Source of the DNA: Ohtaekwangia koreensis
Lineage (GTDB): Bacteria > Bacteroidota > Bacteroidia > Cytophagales > Cyclobacteriaceae
Direction of reading: 5' to 3'
DNA length: 64,000 nt
NCBI RefSeq assembly: GCF_900167975.1
Contig: NZ_FUZU01000001.1
Coordinates: 3,184,597 to 3,248,596, forward strand
Below the pieces are notes generated by a model, which saw only the letters and a list, made by a program, of their open reading frames with translations, searched no databases and was not told the DNA's origin. The number at the start of each line of letters is the position of its first letter. Within the stretch, counting starts at the first letter, position 1. Both the position numbers and the translations under genes were made by a program. This document shows, piece after piece, positions 44,895 to 54,616 of this stretch.

Positions 44895-46454
44895 ATGCGA
44901 AATGTTTCAAACCCTTTGGGGAATTTAAAATACGATCTGCCGGCCAGTGTTGTTGTCTTCCTGGTAGCACTACCGTTGTGTCTGGGTATTGCGCTGGCTT
45001 CTGGTGCGCCGTTACTGTCTGGTATCATTGCAGGGGTTGTAGGTGGAGTCGTGATTGGTTCACTGAGTGGCTCCAACCTGAGTGTGAGCGGACCCGCAGC
45101 CGGTCTAACCGCCATCGTAATTACCGCCATTCATGATCTTGGTTCTTACCCGGTATTCCTTGTGGCCGTAGTATTGGCAGGTATACTTCAATTTACACTA
45201 GGGCTTTTGCGCGCAGGATCCATCGGACATTTTTTTCCTGTCAGCGTAATCAAGGGCATGCTCTCTGCTATCGGGTTGATTTTGATCCTCAAGCAAATTC
45301 CTCATGCATTGGGATACGATAAAGATTACGAAGGAGATGAATCCTTTTTTCAGTCTGATGGAGAAAATACTTTTACAGAGATATTGTCGGCCTTGAATTA
45401 CCTTTCGCCTGGCGCCATTATTATATGTATAGTATCCATTGCAATCCTGATTATATGGGATAAACCTGCATTGAAAAAACATAAGTTCTTTCAATTTATA
45501 CCCGGTCCGTTAGTAGCGGTTGCTCTGGCAATTATACTGAGCCAAATTTTTAAATCAGTAAGTCCGGCTCTTACAATCCAGGAAGAACACCTGGTTACAT
45601 TACCAGTGTCTAAAGATTTTTCAGACTTTTTAGGGTTATTTTCTTTCCCGGATTTCTCACAAATGGGAAATTCCAAGATATATATTACAGCCATCACAAT
45701 TGCCTTGGTAGCGAGTCTTGAGAGTTTATTAAGTATAGAAGCCTGCGACAAACTTGATGAATTCAAACGCATCACACCGCTTAACCGTGAGTTAAGATCA
45801 CAAGGAATCGGAAACTTTGTTTCGGGACTGATTGGTGGATTGCCCATCACGGCAGTAATTGTACGATCATCGGCCAACATTAATGCCGGGGCCCGCACAA
45901 AGCTCTCTGCTGTTCTCCATGGTATTATGTTGCTGACTGCAGTAGTTTTTATTCCCCGTGTATTAAACTTGATTCCATTTTCAGCATTGGCTGGGATCCT
46001 TCTGATCACAGGATATAAACTTACCAAGCCATCACTTTACCGAGAGATGTTCAGAAAGGGTTGGGATCAATTCCTACCATTCCTGATAACCATCATCGCC
46101 ATCCTGTTAACCAATCTGCTGATCGGTATATTTATAGGTATAGCGGTAGGTTTATTCTTCGTGCTTAAAAGTAATTTCCACGAAGCAATCTCCATCGTAA
46201 AGCATGGCGATAATTACCTGTTGCGTCTTAACAAAGATGTATCGTTTTTAAATAAAGCGGTTTTGCGCCGAACATTTGAGCGTATACCTCAAGGCGCTAA
46301 CCTCATCATCGATGGAGGAAATTCTCAATTTATAGATTCGGATATAATTGAGACCATCCAGGATTTTATACTGAATGCTCCGAGCCGGAACATCCAGGTA
46401 GAATTGAAAAAAAGTTTCTCATCATCAAGCGAATTTTTCCGAAAAGAAAACTAA
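44895..46454 (+). CDS. SulP family inorganic anion transporter
   Basis: 519 residues from the ATG at 44895. The SulP core is evident (SVVVFLVALPLCLGIALASGAPLLSGIIAG, GPAAGLTAI, HIL-like region, QGIGNFVSGLIGGLPITAVIVRSSANI) with about 12 membrane helices, followed by a C-terminal STAS domain (SFLNKAVLRRTFERIPQGANLIIDGGN). The beta-carbonic anhydrase gene directly downstream (10-base gap) suggests that bicarbonate, rather than sulfate, is the substrate: a coupled transporter/anhydrase unit is known for BicA-like SulP proteins. The substrate assignment is inferred from context. Confidence 0.92.
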   Translation: MRNVSNPLGNLKYDLPASVVVFLVALPLCLGIALASGAPLLSGIIAGVVGGVVIGSLSGSNLSVSGPAAGLTAIVITAIHDLGSYPVFLVAVVLAGILQFTLGLLRAGSIGHFFPVSVIKGMLSAIGLILILKQIPHALGYDKDYEGDESFFQSDGENTFTEILSALNYLSPGAIIICIVSIAILIIWDKPALKKHKFFQFIPGPLVAVALAIILSQIFKSVSPALTIQEEHLVTLPVSKDFSDFLGLFSFPDFSQMGNSKIYITAITIALVASLESLLSIEACDKLDEFKRITPLNRELRSQGIGNFVSGLIGGLPITAVIVRSSANINAGARTKLSAVLHGIMLLTAVVFIPRVLNLIPFSALAGILLITGYKLTKPSLYREMFRKGWDQFLPFLITIIAILLTNLLIGIFIGIAVGLFFVLKSNFHEAISIVKHGDNYLLRLNKDVSFLNKAVLRRTFERIPQGANLIIDGGNSQFIDSDIIETIQDFILNAPSRNIQVELKKSFSSSSEFFRKEN

Positions 46455-46463
46455 TTACATCAC

Positions 46464-47096
46464 ATGGAATCACACGAAAAACTAATATTACAAAACAGAG
46501 CATGGGCGCAAGAGCGTTTAAAATACGATAAGGATTTTTTTAAAAGACACCTGCATGTACAAACTCCGGAGTTTCTATGGATAGGATGTTCCGATAGCCG
46601 GGTGCCTGCAAATGAAGTAACAGGTACAGAGCCCGGAGATATATTTGTACATCGCAACATTGCCAACCTGGTTGTACCTACTGATCTTAACTTATTAAGT
46701 GTACTACAATATGCGGTGCAGGTTTTGAAGGTAAAAACAATTATTGTCTGCGGTCACTATGGTTGTGGCGGTGTACGTGCTGCAATGACCAACAACGAAT
46801 ATGGATTGATCGACAAGTGGCTTCGTGCCATCAAAGACACCTATCGCCATAACCGCGATGAGTTGGAGAAGATCGAGAATATAGACAGACGTACTGACCG
46901 TCTCGTAGAATTAAGCGTAATCGAGCAATGTAATAACCTCGCGAAGACTTCAATCGTTCAGCGTGCGTGGAAGCAAGAGCAGCGCCCAACGATCCTGGGA
47001 TGGGTATATCATATTGAAAATGGTTTGCTCGATCAGGTTTGCAGTATGGATCATACGCATGAACTCGATCCGATCTATCGCTATCTGATGGATTAA
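46464..47096 (+). CDS. can: Beta-class carbonic anhydrase
   Basis: 210 residues. It interconverts CO2 and bicarbonate with a zinc held by Cys42 (CSDSR, with Asp44), His98 and Cys101 (GHYGCGG). FVHRNIANLV and the C-terminal YHIENGLLDQ are further family signatures. The length fits the E. coli Can type. It is the second gene of an operon with the SulP transporter (10-base gap), which makes bicarbonate supply for carboxylases the likely job. A good terminator follows. Confidence 0.96.
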   Translation: MESHEKLILQNRAWAQERLKYDKDFFKRHLHVQTPEFLWIGCSDSRVPANEVTGTEPGDIFVHRNIANLVVPTDLNLLSVLQYAVQVLKVKTIIVCGHYGCGGVRAAMTNNEYGLIDKWLRAIKDTYRHNRDELEKIENIDRRTDRLVELSVIEQCNNLAKTSIVQRAWKQEQRPTILGWVYHIENGLLDQVCSMDHTHELDPIYRYLMD

Positions 47097-47120
47097 CAAA
47101 TAACTTTTTATTCGCATTGT

Positions 47121-47158
47121 CAGGGCCTATGTTGATTCAACATTAGGCCCTGTTTTTT
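47121..47158 (+). terminator. Intrinsic terminator after carbonic anhydrase
   Basis: CAGGGCCTA and TTAGGCCCTG pair, extended by TGTTG/CAACA in the inner stem, followed by TTTTTT (47153-47158). The U-tract overlaps the -33 element of the tyrS promoter. Confidence 0.92.
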
Positions 47159-47187
47159 GAAAGCTAACACACACTACCCTATATTTG
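47156..47187 (+). promoter_or_regulatory. Promoter of tyrS (-33 TTTG, -7 TATATTTG)
   Basis: TTTG at 47156-47159, exactly 20 bases of spacer, and TATATTTG at 47180-47187, both perfect to the Bacteroidota consensus. Transcription would start close to 47194, leaving a leader of about 10 bases before the tyrS ATG at 47204. It is the cleanest promoter in the window. Confidence 0.8.
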
Positions 47188-47203
47188 CGGCCACTGTACG
47201 CAA

Positions 47204-48472
47204 ATGGAAAAGAATTTTGTAGAAGAACTGCGCTGGCGCGGAATGGTACACGACGTTATGCCGGGTACTGAAGATCAATTGAATAAAGAAGTTACTGCCG
47301 GCTATATCGGCTTTGACCCGACTGCTGACTCACTTCACATCGGACACCTTGTTCAGATTATGACCTTAGTGCACTTTCAACGTTGCGGACATAAACCTGT
47401 AGCACTGGTGGGTGGAGCTACGGGGATGGTAGGTGATCCTTCCGGGAAATCTGCCGAGCGTAATCTCCTGTCGGAAGAAATACTTCAACATAATGTAGCC
47501 TGTGTTCGGAAGCAGTTAGAAAGCTTTCTTGACTTTAGCGGAGCAAGCGGCGCTGAACTGGTAAATAACTACGACTGGTTCAAGGATTTCAAACTACTTG
47601 ATTTCATCCGCGATATAGGCAAGCATATCACCGTCAACTATATGATGGCCAAAGACTCTGTAAAGAAACGCCTGGAGACTGGACTTTCCTTTACTGAATT
47701 CACGTATCAGCTTGTGCAGGGTTACGATTTTTATTGGCTATACGAAAACAAAAATTGCAAACTTCAAATGGGTGGCTCCGATCAGTGGGGTAACATTGTT
47801 ACCGGTACAGAACTGATTCGAAGAAAGTCAGATGGAAATGCTTTTGCTTTGACAACGAAGCTCATTACAAAAGCAGACGGCACCAAGTTCGGTAAAACGG
47901 AAGGTGGTAACGTGTGGCTTGATCCTAAAAAAACTTCGCCCTATAAATTCTATCAATACTGGTTGAATGTATCGGATGCTGATGCGCCTAACTTTATACG
48001 TATCTTCTCTTTAAAGAGTAAAGAGGAAATTGAAGCACTCGAACTTGAAAACAGTACGCGCACAGGCACTCTTCAAAAAGCACTTGCAGAAGATATAACG
48101 ATCCGAGTTCATGGACTCGAACAATTAAAAAGAGCACAGGACACTACCAGCATTCTCTTTGGATCTTCGTTTGAAGATTTTAAAAAATTGTCGGCAGAAG
48201 AGATTGAAGATGCTTTCGATGAGAGTATAACTTTTCAGATCAGTAAAAGTCTTTTTGACGAGGCTGTTGATCCTATAGGTCTTTTAGGAGAAAAAACACA
48301 AGTATATACTTCTAAAGGCGAAGCCCGGAAAGCAATACAAGGAAATGGCGTAAGTATAAATAAAGAAAAAATAAACCTCGAACGAAAACTTACCGCTGGC
48401 GATTTACTATATGGCAAATACTTGCTGGCGCAGAAAGGAAAGAAAAATTACTATCTGATCAAGGTGGTGTAG
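47204..48472 (+). CDS. tyrS: Tyrosyl-tRNA synthetase
   Basis: 422 residues. It charges tRNA-Tyr. Class I motifs: HIGH at 45-48 ([10 protein letters not shown]) and KFGKT at 228-232 in place of [32 protein letters not shown] and [12 protein letters not shown] line the tyrosine pocket. The C-terminal 70 residues are an S4-like RNA-binding domain ([21 protein letters not shown]). It is monocistronic, with its own perfect promoter and a strong terminator. Confidence 0.98.
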   Translation: MEKNFVEELRWRGMVHDVMPGTEDQLNKEVTAGYIGFDPTADSLHIGHLVQIMTLVHFQRCGHKPVALVGGATGMVGDPSGKSAERNLLSEEILQHNVACVRKQLESFLDFSGASGAELVNNYDWFKDFKLLDFIRDIGKHITVNYMMAKDSVKKRLETGLSFTEFTYQLVQGYDFYWLYENKNCKLQMGGSDQWGNIVTGTELIRRKSDGNAFALTTKLITKADGTKFGKTEGGNVWLDPKKTSPYKFYQYWLNVSDADAPNFIRIFSLKSKEEIEALELENSTRTGTLQKALAEDITIRVHGLEQLKRAQDTTSILFGSSFEDFKKLSAEEIEDAFDESITFQISKSLFDEAVDPIGLLGEKTQVYTSKGEARKAIQGNGVSINKEKINLERKLTAGDLLYGKYLLAQKGKKNYYLIKVV

Positions 48473-48503
48473 TAGATGCTATACACGGGGTCTTCTTACT
48501 ATA

Positions 48504-48540
48504 TAAAAGAAAAGCCGCTTATGAAGCGGCTTTTCTTTTA
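48504..48540. terminator. Strong bidirectional terminator
   Basis: A 17-bp perfect stem (TAAAAGAAAAGCCGCTT with its complement) around a 3-base ATG loop, with T-rich flanks on both strands, between convergent tyrS and the barrel gene at 48553. Confidence 0.92.
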
Positions 48541-48552
48541 TACTATAGAAAT

Positions 48553-49176
48553 TTATTTTCCGATTTTGAACAACTTATATCCAACAGAAAATTGCCATAC
48601 TTGATTCTTGATACTGGATGCAGAAGCACCAGAGTTGATATCTGACAATCCCCAGTTATACCTTCCATCGATCGATAAACCAAATGGTAAATCCCAGCCT
48701 AAACCTAATGAAAGACTCACATCTGATTTTTTCATATCATCTTTAATATTGTCTTCGGTGATCTTGCCGGTTGTAACATTGTAATCTTCTTCCTTTGCAG
48801 ATGTTAGAATACCGAATTGAGGACCAGCTTGAATATTGATACCTGCTACAGTATATAGCTTGATCATGATAGGAATGTTTACATAGCTGAAATTGGATTT
48901 CAGATCCCGACTACCACTATACTTGAAGGTAGAGCCTTGTTGAGAAAAAACAACTTCAGGCTGTATACCTATCTTCGATATTTTAATAAGGGCAAATGCC
49001 CCCGCATGAAAACCCGTTCTGTTTTTATAGTTCTCCCCGGGACTTTCATCTCTATTTAAATTTGCGAAGTTAGGGCCGGCTTTGATCCCAACGGCAAACT
49101 GGGTTTGTGCAAACACACCTGTGCTCAGAAGCACGAGCGCTGCAATCATCACAAATTTCATTTGGTTGTTTTTCAT
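48553..49176 (-). CDS. PorT-like outer-membrane beta-barrel protein
   Basis: 207 residues with a signal peptide (MIAALVLLSTGVFAQ). The mature part starts with FAVGIKAGPNFANLNR and is a series of amphipathic strands ending in WQFSVGYKLFKIGK, the outer-membrane barrel fold of the PorT/OMP_b-brl_2 families. This is a Bacteroidota-specific small barrel group; PorT itself is linked to T9SS but many paralogues are not, so only the fold is asserted. It has a good -7 box upstream (49202-49209) and a terminator shared with tyrS. Confidence 0.82.
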   Translation of the reverse strand: MKNNQMKFVMIAALVLLSTGVFAQTQFAVGIKAGPNFANLNRDESPGENYKNRTGFHAGAFALIKISKIGIQPEVVFSQQGSTFKYSGSRDLKSNFSYVNIPIMIKLYTVAGINIQAGPQFGILTSAKEEDYNVTTGKITEDNIKDDMKKSDVSLSLGLGWDLPFGLSIDGRYNWGLSDINSGASASSIKNQVWQFSVGYKLFKIGK

Positions 49177-49201
49177 ATGAATTGGTTTAATCCATGATGC
49201 T

Positions 49202-49209
49202 CAAAGATA
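49202..49209 (-). promoter_or_regulatory. Candidate -7 box for the 207-aa barrel gene
   Basis: TATCTTTG on the minus strand, matching TAnnTTTG, 25 bases before the start at 49176. The -33 region lies in the adjacent terminator stem (TTTTTC) and is not a clean TTTG. Confidence 0.45.
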
Positions 49210-49221
49210 GTGCCTATAAAG

Positions 49222-49250
49222 AAAAACCTCTGCCATTGGCAGAGGTTTTT
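49222..49250. terminator. Bidirectional terminator
   Basis: AAAAACCTCTGCC and GGCAGAGGTTTTT form a 13-bp stem with a 3-base loop. It ends the 202-residue barrel gene on the minus strand and sits next to the promoter of the next minus-strand gene. Confidence 0.92.
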
Positions 49251-49274
49251 AGCTATTTAACCGAGGTTAATGTT

Positions 49275-49883
49275 TTAGTTGCCCAAAAAATATCGGAAGC
49301 CCAGGGATGGATTGAAAGAATCTACACCAAAGGTGAAGGTTTTAGTCTTGTCATCATCAGCATCTCCATCCGTATTTGGATCTTCCGTTCTGTATGATAT
49401 TCCCTGTAATTGCAAATCAAGAGCCCAGTGCTCATTGAAGAAATATGAAAAACCAGGTGATATATATAAATCAAAAGAGCTTGATTTGGTCTCATCTAAA
49501 CCATCTGGTTCATATTTACCGGAACCAAAACGAAATCCGGCCTGACCATAAAAAGCAAACTTATCATTTGAAGTAAACATGTAATAGCGAACCAAAGGAC
49601 CAACAGCGATTTCAGTATACTTGTCATCTCCACCAAATCCATCATCTCTTTTTTGTGTAACAAGTGAAAGATCAGCACCAATAGCCAGGTTATCAGCAAT
49701 GAAGTAGCTTACACTGGGAGCAAATCTGAATTGAGAAGTTTTATCATCCTCTCCTCCATCTTCTTCTGTCTCAGAGGTATATCCTATAGCACCACCAAAA
49801 GATAAATTTCCTTGTGATGTTTGTGCATACACGGTGGACATAAAAGCTCCAAGCGATAATAGAATTGTTAATAGTTTTTTCAT
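49275..49883 (-). CDS. Outer-membrane beta-barrel protein (202 aa)
   Basis: The ATG at 49883 gives a signal peptide (LLTILLSLGAFMSTVYAQ); a longer frame to 49919 is less likely. The mature protein is a small barrel: strands with alternating hydrophobic residues (FRFAPSVSYFIADNLAIGADLS, FDLYISPGFSYFFNEHWALDLQLQGISYR), with acidic loops (EEDGGEDDKT, DPNTDGDADDD) that could bind calcium, and terminal LGFRYFLGN. No enzymatic motif is seen. It is separated from the neighbouring PorT-like gene by a terminator, so the two are not an operon. Confidence 0.82.
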   Translation of the reverse strand: MKKLLTILLSLGAFMSTVYAQTSQGNLSFGGAIGYTSETEEDGGEDDKTSQFRFAPSVSYFIADNLAIGADLSLVTQKRDDGFGGDDKYTEIAVGPLVRYYMFTSNDKFAFYGQAGFRFGSGKYEPDGLDETKSSSFDLYISPGFSYFFNEHWALDLQLQGISYRTEDPNTDGDADDDKTKTFTFGVDSFNPSLGFRYFLGN

Positions 49884-49948
49884 AAGCGTTTGATTGTTAG
49901 TGGCGCAAATTTTAAACAAACATTCAAACGATAAAAGTATAAATAGGT

Positions 49949-51961
49949 TTAAGGTATCAGATTGTCTAACAAAGTGCCACTAACTTCGTTAGGAAGTGTA
50001 ACAGACAGGTCGGGTTGATTCTTCAAGGCACGTGTAACCGTTGCCACGGCATGATCATTGCGTGCCCATGCCCTTCTTGCTATACCATTGGTAACATCAA
50101 AGTATAGCATATTTTTAAGTTTACGATCAGCATCGTCACTTCCATCCAGTAACATTCCAAAGCCGCCATTGATTACTTCACCCCAGCCCACACCCCCACC
50201 GTTGTGAATAGACACCCACGTTGCACCGCGGAACGAATCTCCGATAACATTATGGATCGCCATATCGGCCGTAAACCTGGAACCATCATATATATTGGAA
50301 GTTTCTCTATAGGGGCTATCTGTTCCGGAAACATCATGATGATCACGACCTAAGACTACTGGGCCAATTTTTCCGGCACGGATTGCTTCATTGAATGCTT
50401 GCGCGATCGCTATACGTCCTTCGGTGTCAGCATATAGTATTCGTGCTTTCGACCCCACCACCAGTTTATTTGTTTTCGCCTGTGCGATCCATTGTATATT
50501 ATCCTGCAACTGCGGATGTATATCTGCGGGAGCATTCACAAGGAGATCTTCAAGTACACGCCTGGCGATTTTGTCGGTATACTCCAGATCGTCATCCGTC
50601 CCGGAAGTACATACCCAACGGAACGGACCAAAGCCGTAATCGAAACACAACGGCCCCATGATGTCCTGTACGTACGAAGGGTAACGGAAATTTAAACCAT
50701 CGTCTGCCCATATAGCAGCACCGGCACGTGAGGCCTCCAGCAGAAAGGCATTGCCGTAATCAAAGAAGTACGTGCCGCGCGCGGTATGTTTATTGATGGC
50801 ATGCGCATGACGCTGCAGCGATTCCTTTACCCGTTGTTTAAAGATCTCCGGATTAGTAGCCATCAATTCATTTGAGGCTTCAAAACTTAATCCCGCAGGG
50901 TAATAACCACCAGCCCAGGGGTTGTGCAGTGAAGTTTGATCGGAGCCCAGGTCGATGTATATATCTTCAGCATCAAACTTCTCCCATACATCTACTATAT
51001 TACCTTGATATGCAATGGAAACAACCTGCTTCTTTTCCTTTGCTTCACGTACGCGTACTACAAGTTTATCCAAGTCATCAATAGCCTCGTCTACCCAGCC
51101 CTGCTGATGCCGCTTCTGCGTGGCCTTGGAGTTTACTTCCGCCACTACGGTAATACATCCTGCTATATTGCCCGCCTTGGGTTGCGCGCCACTCATGCCC
51201 CCCAGTCCTGAGGTTACAAACAGTTTACCCGCTAGTCCCTCACCTGCTTTGCTCAGCATGCGACCTGCATTCAAAATGGTTATCGTCGTTCCGTGTACAA
51301 TTCCCTGAGGACCGATATACATGTAGGAGCCTGCCGTCATCTGGCCGTATTGCGTAACGCCAAGAGCATTATATCGTTCCCAATCATCCTGGCTGGAGTA
51401 GTTTGGAATCATCATACCGTTGGTAACAACACAACGCGGCGCTTCCTTCGAAGAAGGAAATATACCCATGGGATGACCAGAGTACATATGCAGCGTTTGC
51501 TCTTCTGTAAGTTGCGCCAGGTATTTCATCGTGAGCAGGTACTGCGCCCAATTCTGAAAGACTGCACCATTACCACCGTACGTTATTAATTCATGTGGAT
51601 GCTGGGCTACGGCAGGATCAAGGTTATTCTGGATCATCAACATGATCGCTGCTGCCTGCAACGACTGATGCGGATATTCTTCGATAGGCCGCGCGTATAT
51701 TTCATACTCCGGGCGGTATCTATACATATAGATACGCCCGAACTTCACCAGTTCATCGTAAAACTCGGGTGCGAGCACCTCATGATGCCTGGCCGGAAAG
51801 TATCGGAGTGCATTGCGTATAGCCAGCTTCTTTTCTTCTGTGGAGAGTATATCTTTCCTCCTGGGCGCGTGGTTGGCTGTCGCATCGAACGGCCGCGCAG
51901 GGGGTAATTCATCTGGTATACCTTGCAGTATAGCTTCTTTAAAACTCAGCTGCCTTGTCAT
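49949..51961 (-). CDS. hutU: Urocanate hydratase, long form
   Basis: 670 residues; the classical enzyme is about 550-560, so this is the long Bacteroidota form. It converts urocanate to imidazolone propionate, the second step of histidine degradation, with tightly bound NAD. Family landmarks: MYSGHPMGIFPS, VVTNGMMIPNYS, YGQMTAGSYMYIGPQGIVHG, GLGGMSGAQPKAG, ATWVSIHNGGGVGWGEV. No other hut gene is in the window. The start overlaps the end of the patatin gene by 23 bases in another frame, making a translationally coupled operon with patatin and the MBL-fold protein. Confidence 0.96.
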   Translation of the reverse strand: MTRQLSFKEAILQGIPDELPPARPFDATANHAPRRKDILSTEEKKLAIRNALRYFPARHHEVLAPEFYDELVKFGRIYMYRYRPEYEIYARPIEEYPHQSLQAAAIMLMIQNNLDPAVAQHPHELITYGGNGAVFQNWAQYLLTMKYLAQLTEEQTLHMYSGHPMGIFPSSKEAPRCVVTNGMMIPNYSSQDDWERYNALGVTQYGQMTAGSYMYIGPQGIVHGTTITILNAGRMLSKAGEGLAGKLFVTSGLGGMSGAQPKAGNIAGCITVVAEVNSKATQKRHQQGWVDEAIDDLDKLVVRVREAKEKKQVVSIAYQGNIVDVWEKFDAEDIYIDLGSDQTSLHNPWAGGYYPAGLSFEASNELMATNPEIFKQRVKESLQRHAHAINKHTARGTYFFDYGNAFLLEASRAGAAIWADDGLNFRYPSYVQDIMGPLCFDYGFGPFRWVCTSGTDDDLEYTDKIARRVLEDLLVNAPADIHPQLQDNIQWIAQAKTNKLVVGSKARILYADTEGRIAIAQAFNEAIRAGKIGPVVLGRDHHDVSGTDSPYRETSNIYDGSRFTADMAIHNVIGDSFRGATWVSIHNGGGVGWGEVINGGFGMLLDGSDDADRKLKNMLYFDVTNGIARRAWARNDHAVATVTRALKNQPDLSVTLPNEVSGTLLDNLIP

Positions 51962-52721
51962 AGTTGCGGAAGTCCTCAGGTTTGAAATGCGTCTTGGTAA
52001 ACTGATACCCGATCTCGAAGAGGTCTTTGGCTTTACTCAAATCAAAGCCACTCACCTTTCCTACATCCGGAGGCTCGATTAATACATCACAAAGACTTTT
52101 ACTCACGGTCGTGTTTCCGTTGATGGCAATCAACAAACTTCGTTCGATAACGGTACGGAAATTCTTGACATCTACATCTTCCGATATATGATTGCAATGA
52201 GAGCCAATCAGAAAATCACATTGCGAGCGGATCGATGCCGCAGGCAGATTATCAACTATACCTCCATCTACGAATGTACATTCCTGAAACTGTATGGGAT
52301 TAAAAACAGCAGGCACACAACATGAGGATAAGATCGCAGGAATCAATTCACCTTTGGTGAAATATACTCCTTTTCCTTTCCGTATGTCCGTAGCAGCGAT
52401 CGTCATAGGTACCTTCAGTGATTCAAACGAATTCTCAGGTATATATTTCAACAGCACATCGCGCAAGCCATCAAGTGTTAACAAACCAGTCAACGTCCAG
52501 GCCGGGCGCATGGATTTGAAGAGACTCGTTGCCAGCACGATCTCAAGAATTTTATCAGGCTTATACCCATACGCGTAGAGCGAACCAACAATAGAGCCTG
52601 CACTGGTACCGGCAAGACAATTTGCAGTGATGCCAAATTCTTCGAGTGCTTTTAATACTCCGATGTGCGAAATACCACGCGCACCACCTCCGGAAAGTAC
52701 TATACCAATCTTCATAGTCAT
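51939..52721 (-). CDS. Patatin-like phospholipase
   Basis: 260 residues. The catalytic dyad is complete: GTSAGS (Ser40) and VDGGIVDN (Asp152), with the oxyanion loop GGGARG. It should hydrolyse acyl esters of lipids in the cytoplasm, since no signal peptide is seen. Its start overlaps the stop of the MBL gene (TAATG) and its stop lies 23 bases inside hutU, so the three genes are one coupled transcript. A lipase with histidine catabolism is an odd pairing. Confidence 0.93.
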   Translation of the reverse strand: MTMKIGIVLSGGGARGISHIGVLKALEEFGITANCLAGTSAGSIVGSLYAYGYKPDKILEIVLATSLFKSMRPAWTLTGLLTLDGLRDVLLKYIPENSFESLKVPMTIAATDIRKGKGVYFTKGELIPAILSSCCVPAVFNPIQFQECTFVDGGIVDNLPAASIRSQCDFLIGSHCNHISEDVDVKNFRTVIERSLLIAINGNTTVSKSLCDVLIEPPDVGKVSGFDLSKAKDLFEIGYQFTKTHFKPEDFRNYDKAAEF

Positions 52722-53557
52722 TAAAGTATTTCAGCTAATAAAAAAGTCTGATCCAGGCGTACACCCTTGTCTGTACGTTTAACCGTGCAGCATTCATGTA
52801 TCGGATCGTGTTCCAGAAAAAGTATATATCCATTGTCGGCAGCTTCGTTGAGGAATTTTTCTTTTTCTTCGAGTGTCAACAGCGGACGTGTGTCGTAGCC
52901 CATCACATAAGGCAAAGGTATATGTCCCACTGATGGCAACAGATCGGCCACGTAGCAAATAACTTTATCCTTATACTTTATTTTCGGAATCATCATTTTG
53001 TCTGTATGACCCGATACATAGTGAATATCAAACTGTGGAAACGGAGATATACCCTGGTCTATAAAACGAAGGTTACCACTCTGCTCCATAGGCAAAATGT
53101 TCTCTTTAATGAAGCTCGCCTTCTCCCGTGGGTTTGGTTTGGTAGCCCATAACCAGTGCTCTGCATTCGACCAGTACAAGGCATTCTTAAAAACCAATTC
53201 AAGTTTAGCATTTTCATAGCGAACTCCACCCCCACAATGATCAAAATGAAGGTGCGTCAGAAACATATCGGTTATATCCTTCTCTGAAAAACCAGTGGTG
53301 CGTAACGATTTTGATAGCGTATCATCACCATGCAAATAGTAATGACTGAAGAACTTTGCATCCTGCTTGTCTCCGATTCCATTGTCGATCAATATCAATT
53401 TGCCATCATCTTCGATGAGCAGACAACGCATCGCCCACGAACAAAGATTATTCGTATCAGCAGGGTTTGTCTTTTGCCAGATTGATTTAGGCACCACACC
53501 AAACATGGCTCCGCCATCGAGTTTAAAGAAACCGGTATTGATTACATGTAGCTTCAT
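52721..53557 (-). CDS. Metallo-beta-lactamase fold hydrolase
   Basis: 278 residues. The MBL zinc motif THLHFDHCGG (His102, His104, Asp106, His107) and further ligands (His at YVSGHTDKM and Asp in CYVADLL) are intact. LLIEDDGKLILIDNGIG is the typical N-terminal strand. It is probably a quorum-type lactonase or another ester hydrolase; the substrate is unknown. There is no signal peptide. First gene of the operon with patatin and hutU; its own promoter is not clear. Confidence 0.9.
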   Translation of the reverse strand: MKLHVINTGFFKLDGGAMFGVVPKSIWQKTNPADTNNLCSWAMRCLLIEDDGKLILIDNGIGDKQDAKFFSHYYLHGDDTLSKSLRTTGFSEKDITDMFLTHLHFDHCGGGVRYENAKLELVFKNALYWSNAEHWLWATKPNPREKASFIKENILPMEQSGNLRFIDQGISPFPQFDIHYVSGHTDKMMIPKIKYKDKVICYVADLLPSVGHIPLPYVMGYDTRPLLTLEEKEKFLNEAADNGYILFLEHDPIHECCTVKRTDKGVRLDQTFLLAEIL

Positions 53558-53618
53558 TCTAAAAATTATAAAGTTGTTTTGCCAGGCGCTTAAGGTATTG
53601 GGATTTTTATAAAAAAGA

Positions 53619-53643
53619 AAGGCTGCCTATACCGGGCAGCCTT
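53619..53643 (-). terminator. Terminator after accA
   Basis: AAGGCTGCC and GGCAGCCTT pair around TATACCG; on the minus strand the stem is followed by TTCTTTTTT. It stands just past the accA stop. Confidence 0.9.
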
Positions 53644-53668
53644 ATATATTCTTGAATGTCTATGAATT

Positions 53669-54616
53669 CTATTCTTTCACTACACCCATACTACAGAACT
53701 TATCGATACGCTGTTCGATGCGTTTGTCAGAATCGATCTGCGAAAGTTCTTTGGTTGTTTCAAGTATAACTCTTTTTATTTCCTGTGCCATCCACTTCAC
53801 ATCCGTATGTGCACCACCAAGAGGCTCCTTGATAATACCATCGATCAGGTTTAGTGATCGCATATCTTTAGCGGTAAGCTTCAATAGCTCAGCGGCTTGT
53901 TCTTTAAAATCCCAGGTTCTCCACAATATAGTAGAGCAGTTCTCCGGAGAGATCACTGAGTACCAGGAGTTCTCCAACATGAGTACACGGTCACCAATGG
54001 CTATACCGAGTGCACCACCGGAAGCACCTTCACCTATAACAATACAGATTACGGGTACCGTTAACCCAAACATTTCTTTCAGGTTGCGTGCAATAGCTTC
54101 ACCTTGTCCGCGCTCTTCAGCTTCCAATCCTGGAAATGCTCCAGGTGTATCTATAAAAGTTACTATCGGCTTGTTGAATTTCTCTGCTATCTTCATGAGG
54201 CGAAGTGCCTTACGATAGCCTTCGGGGTTGGCCATGCCGAAGTTACGCAACTGACGTTGCTTGGTATTACGTCCTTTTTGTTGGCCGATCAACATGAACG
54301 TCTGGCCATCAATAGTACCTAATCCTCCTACCATCGCCTTATCATCGGACACAGTACGGTCACCGTGCAGCTCGATAAAATCAGTAGTGATCTCATAGAT
54401 ATAATCAAGAGTATACGGTCTGTCGGGATGACGCGAAAGTTGAACACGTTGCCAGCCTGTAAGATTCTCGAAAGTCTCTTTCTTTAAATCAAGAATTTTC
54501 TTTTCGAGTGCTTTCACTGCAGCTTGTACTTCCTTATCGCTGTCGCTGGCCAAACCTTTCATGTCTCCCAGTTTTGATTCCAACTCCGCAATAGGCTTCT
54601 CAAAATCCAATAGCAT
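53669..54616 (-). CDS. accA: Acetyl-CoA carboxylase carboxyltransferase subunit alpha
   Basis: 315 residues. It transfers the carboxyl group from biotin to acetyl-CoA (with AccD) for fatty acid synthesis. Signatures: the N-terminal coiled helix [100 protein letters not shown]. The length matches the family. Monocistronic here; a TAnnTTTG box is upstream. Confidence 0.98.
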   Translation of the reverse strand: MLLDFEKPIAELESKLGDMKGLASDSDKEVQAAVKALEKKILDLKKETFENLTGWQRVQLSRHPDRPYTLDYIYEITTDFIELHGDRTVSDDKAMVGGLGTIDGQTFMLIGQQKGRNTKQRQLRNFGMANPEGYRKALRLMKIAEKFNKPIVTFIDTPGAFPGLEAEERGQGEAIARNLKEMFGLTVPVICIVIGEGASGGALGIAIGDRVLMLENSWYSVISPENCSTILWRTWDFKEQAAELLKLTAKDMRSLNLIDGIIKEPLGGAHTDVKWMAQEIKRVILETTKELSQIDSDKRIEQRIDKFCSMGVVKE

